DNA of 64,000 nt. Origin: Akkermansiaceae bacterium UBA7890 (GTDB lineage Bacteria > Verrucomicrobiota > Verrucomicrobiia > Verrucomicrobiales > Akkermansiaceae). The first letter of the stretch is position 1. Every line of letters starts with the position of its first letter. Below the pieces are notes generated by a model. The model was not told the DNA's origin, ran no database searches, and saw nothing but the letters and a program-made list of their open reading frames with translations. The stretch spans positions 101,279 to 165,278 of the forward strand of contig DLRK01000196.1 of assembly GCA_002501065.1 (NCBI GenBank), read 5' to 3'. Made by a program: the position numbers and the translations under genes. Below, one piece after another: positions 62,777 to 64,000 of this stretch.

Positions 62777-62796
62777 TCGCCAGTAACCGCTGGCGA
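62777..62796 (-). terminator. hairpin downstream of ric
   Basis: TCGCCAG and CTGGCGA form a perfect 7-bp stem with a 6-base loop, 27 bases beyond the ric stop codon. There is no T-run. It may end the ric transcript. Confidence 0.4.
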
Positions 62797-62823
62797 CCCC
62801 TGCCTGATCTTGAGCCATTCCTG

Positions 62824-63504
62824 CTAGGCCGCCCCAAGTTTGAGGGCGCGCGGGAAGAGGATGTTGTTCTCGAGATGGATGTGCTGATGGAGTGATTCTT
62901 CCAGGGCCGCCAGGCCATGCCAGAGGGCTCGCCAAGTATTGCAGGCACCGTCGGGAACGATGTAGCCGTTGGTCAGCTCCCGCAATCGTTGCAGGGCCTG
63001 GCCCGCTGACTCATGCTCGTGTTCCATGACCTGGACGGGACCGCTCGCCATGAAGCCGTCTCCCCGACGGATAAGAGGAAAGAGAATCTGCTCTTCCTTG
63101 AGCATGTGTTGTTCGAGTTCGTTCCTCAGGTCGGAGAAGACTGATGCCAGTTCGGGCAGGACGTCGGGAGCCCGGTCACCGTGAACGGCGTTCACTTTTC
63201 TGGCCATGGCCTCCAGACGGGGAAGTTCTTCGCGGAGTGGGGCGTGGTAGGTCACCAGGATGTGATCAATCAAATCCTCGAGCGGTGACTGATCCCAGCG
63301 TTGCTGCGGGCCGTCCTTTTCTCCGGCAGTCTCGCTGATTTCATTCAGGACCATCTGCAGGTCGAGCTCGCGCTTTTGACAGGCTTCCTCCAGTGACGTT
63401 CCTCCTCCACAGCAGAAGTCGATTCCATGACGATGCAGAACGCGTGTTGCCAGCGGGTACTTGGTAGCGAGATCGCCAACGCGGGTTTCCTTTTCGATTT
63501 TCAT
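62824..63504 (-). CDS. ric: iron-sulfur cluster repair di-iron protein (Ric/YtfE/ScdA)
   Basis: A 226-residue protein that helps restore Fe-S clusters after nitric oxide or oxidative damage and can handle NO at its di-iron site. The N-terminal ScdA_N (DUF542) part includes LATKYPLATRVLHRHGIDFC and CCGGG (C31, C32). The hemerythrin-like four-helix bundle offers the usual ligands: H87 in VTYHAPLREEL, H133 and E137 in EQHMLKEEQILFPL, a histidine in EHEHES, and H208 and E212 in HQHIHLENNILFPR. Length fits the family. A perfect extended CRP/FNR palindrome lies 67 bases upstream, in line with known NO/oxygen control of ric genes. Confidence 0.95.
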   Translation of the reverse strand: MKIEKETRVGDLATKYPLATRVLHRHGIDFCCGGGTSLEEACQKRELDLQMVLNEISETAGEKDGPQQRWDQSPLEDLIDHILVTYHAPLREELPRLEAMARKVNAVHGDRAPDVLPELASVFSDLRNELEQHMLKEEQILFPLIRRGDGFMASGPVQVMEHEHESAGQALQRLRELTNGYIVPDGACNTWRALWHGLAALEESLHQHIHLENNILFPRALKLGAA

Positions 63505-63571
63505 TGTTTCGTTTCCATGTTCCGGAATCGCCCTCCAATGTCAGCAGAAATCCCCGATATCAAGCTTGCTC

Positions 63572-63585
63572 TTGATCAAGATCAA
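63572..63585. promoter_or_regulatory. perfect FNR-consensus box upstream of ric
   Basis: TTGATCAAGATCAA matches the FNR consensus exactly and is part of a longer perfect palindrome spanning 63568-63589 (10-bp arms around AA). It is 67 bases upstream of the ric start at 63504. Confidence 0.75.
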
Positions 63586-63664
63586 GAGCAGGCGCAGGCG
63601 TAATCGGACGGGGATCGAAGTTGTTCCGCCGGATGGGATGACGTCAATTTGGCGACGGCCCCGG

Positions 63665-63805
63665 AATGCCGCTACTGAATGTCATGCGCGTGTTCATCGG
63701 CACATTCGCGAAAGTCTGAACATCCGCTTGTCCGCCGAGGGCGGGGATGCGAGTATCAAGTCCACCAAGGTGTGGAAGGTGCAGACGATCTGCCAGACGC
63801 CTTAG
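63665..63805 (+). pseudogene. C-terminal remnant of a GH32-like gene
   Basis: The frame ending at TAG 63803-63805 encodes HIRESLNIRLSAEGGD followed by ASIKSTKVWKVQTICQTP. This aligns without gaps to the end of the intact GH32-like protein (HIRKKPNIRLFAKGGD, VVVKSIKAWKMKTIYQMP), with about 20 of 34 residues identical. Nothing upstream resembles the rest of the enzyme; the sequence runs into the ric promoter region within 100 bases. It is therefore a truncated paralogue, not a recent duplicate. Confidence 0.75.
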
Positions 63806-63871
63806 AACCGGGACTGGCTGAGCCGGAAGGGCTGATTCCGGGTGACGGACCCGGTGTGCAGTATTTTGTCC

Positions 63872-64000
63872 ATGGCCATTCCAGAGCCCCGAACTCATCA
63901 TCGTCCCATCGCGATCTGGCTTTTGATCTGTTGTGCGACCCTTGCCGGAATGGTCGTGCTGGGCGGGGCAACCAGGCTGACGGGCTCGGGACTCTCGATG
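63872..64000 (+). CDS. ctaA: haem A synthase (COX15/CtaA family), N-terminal part only
   Basis: The last 43 codons of the window start at ATG 63872 and stay open to the edge. They encode a short polar start (MAIPEPRTHHRP), then the first membrane helix and signature IAIWLLICCATLAGMVVLGG followed by ATRLTGSGLSM. GGATRLTGSGLSM is diagnostic for the CtaA/COX15 family, which oxidises haem O to haem A for aa3-type oxidases. The gene therefore points to a haem-copper oxidase locus just outside the window. Confidence 0.88.
   Translation, partial: MAIPEPRTHHRPIAIWLLICCATLAGMVVLGGATRLTGSGLSM

Noticed and set aside
62600..62823. Possible gene or transposon end in the ric-PAS spacer
   Set aside because: Both strands have short frames, but none has a recognisable domain, ribosome binding site or inverted terminal repeat.

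Overview
The window (GC-rich, densely coded) looks like a chromosome segment from the Planctomycetota-Verrucomicrobiota group, most likely a Verrucomicrobiota bacterium. The signs are the DUF1501/DUF1800 pair, a cytochrome-fused 'putative membrane-bound dehydrogenase' of the Pirellula/Verrucomicrobium type, Tat-exported Gfo/Idh/MocA and TIM-barrel proteins, a sulfatase, ThuA, and many secreted beta-propeller proteins. No rRNA, tRNA, CRISPR array, insertion sequence or phage gene was seen.

Region 1 (1-23,134) is mostly ordinary cell functions: two secreted cyclophilin-like proteins; a HAD-IB phosphatase; a PhnD/PhnC/PhnE-type ABC importer preceded by a structured, terminator-bearing leader; queG; aroK; a Sua5-type threonylcarbamoyl-AMP synthase; a MurJ lipid II flippase with an unusual soluble insertion; an ABC-2 exporter module; and an overlapping operon (M42 peptidase, unknown secreted protein, MoxR ATPase, DUF58 protein, membrane transglutaminase).

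Region 2 (23,255-62,022) is an accessory island of exported proteins. Its core is seven paralogues resembling the alpha subunit of hydrazine synthase (TolB/PD40-like propeller, conserved middle domain, c-type haem motifs), carrying 15 CXXCH motifs. Several have extra modules: HEAT plus F5/8-type C domain, a CBM-like domain, a SUMF1-like domain, a third haem motif, or an FN3-like tail. The haem motif of the middle domain lacks the nearby tyrosine ligand I recall for true hydrazine synthase, and no HzsB/HzsC is present, so hydrazine synthesis is not proposed. Between them lie a dehydrogenase-cytochrome, DUF1501/DUF1800, a BamB-like propeller with EF-hands, a sulfatase, a BNR_4 propeller, a beta-helix protein, a GH32-like protein, ThuA, and two Tat-exported sugar-type enzymes. 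This reads as a surface or periplasmic system joining polysaccharide handling to haem-c electron transfer.

Region 3 (62,145-64,000) holds a cysteine-rich PAS protein, the di-iron repair protein Ric (YtfE/ScdA), a GH32-like gene remnant, and the start of haem A synthase (ctaA).

The most striking signal joins regions 2 and 3. Eight 14-bp palindromes of the CRP/FNR/DNR class (TTGAY-N4-RTCAA; seven exact, one with a single mismatch) lie in intergenic DNA in front of almost all island transcription units and in front of ric. I found no match by eye in the first 23 kb. This suggests that the island is an oxygen- or NO-responsive regulon. Two decayed fragments (a gltD-like C-terminus and a GH32 C-terminus) indicate gene turnover at the island.
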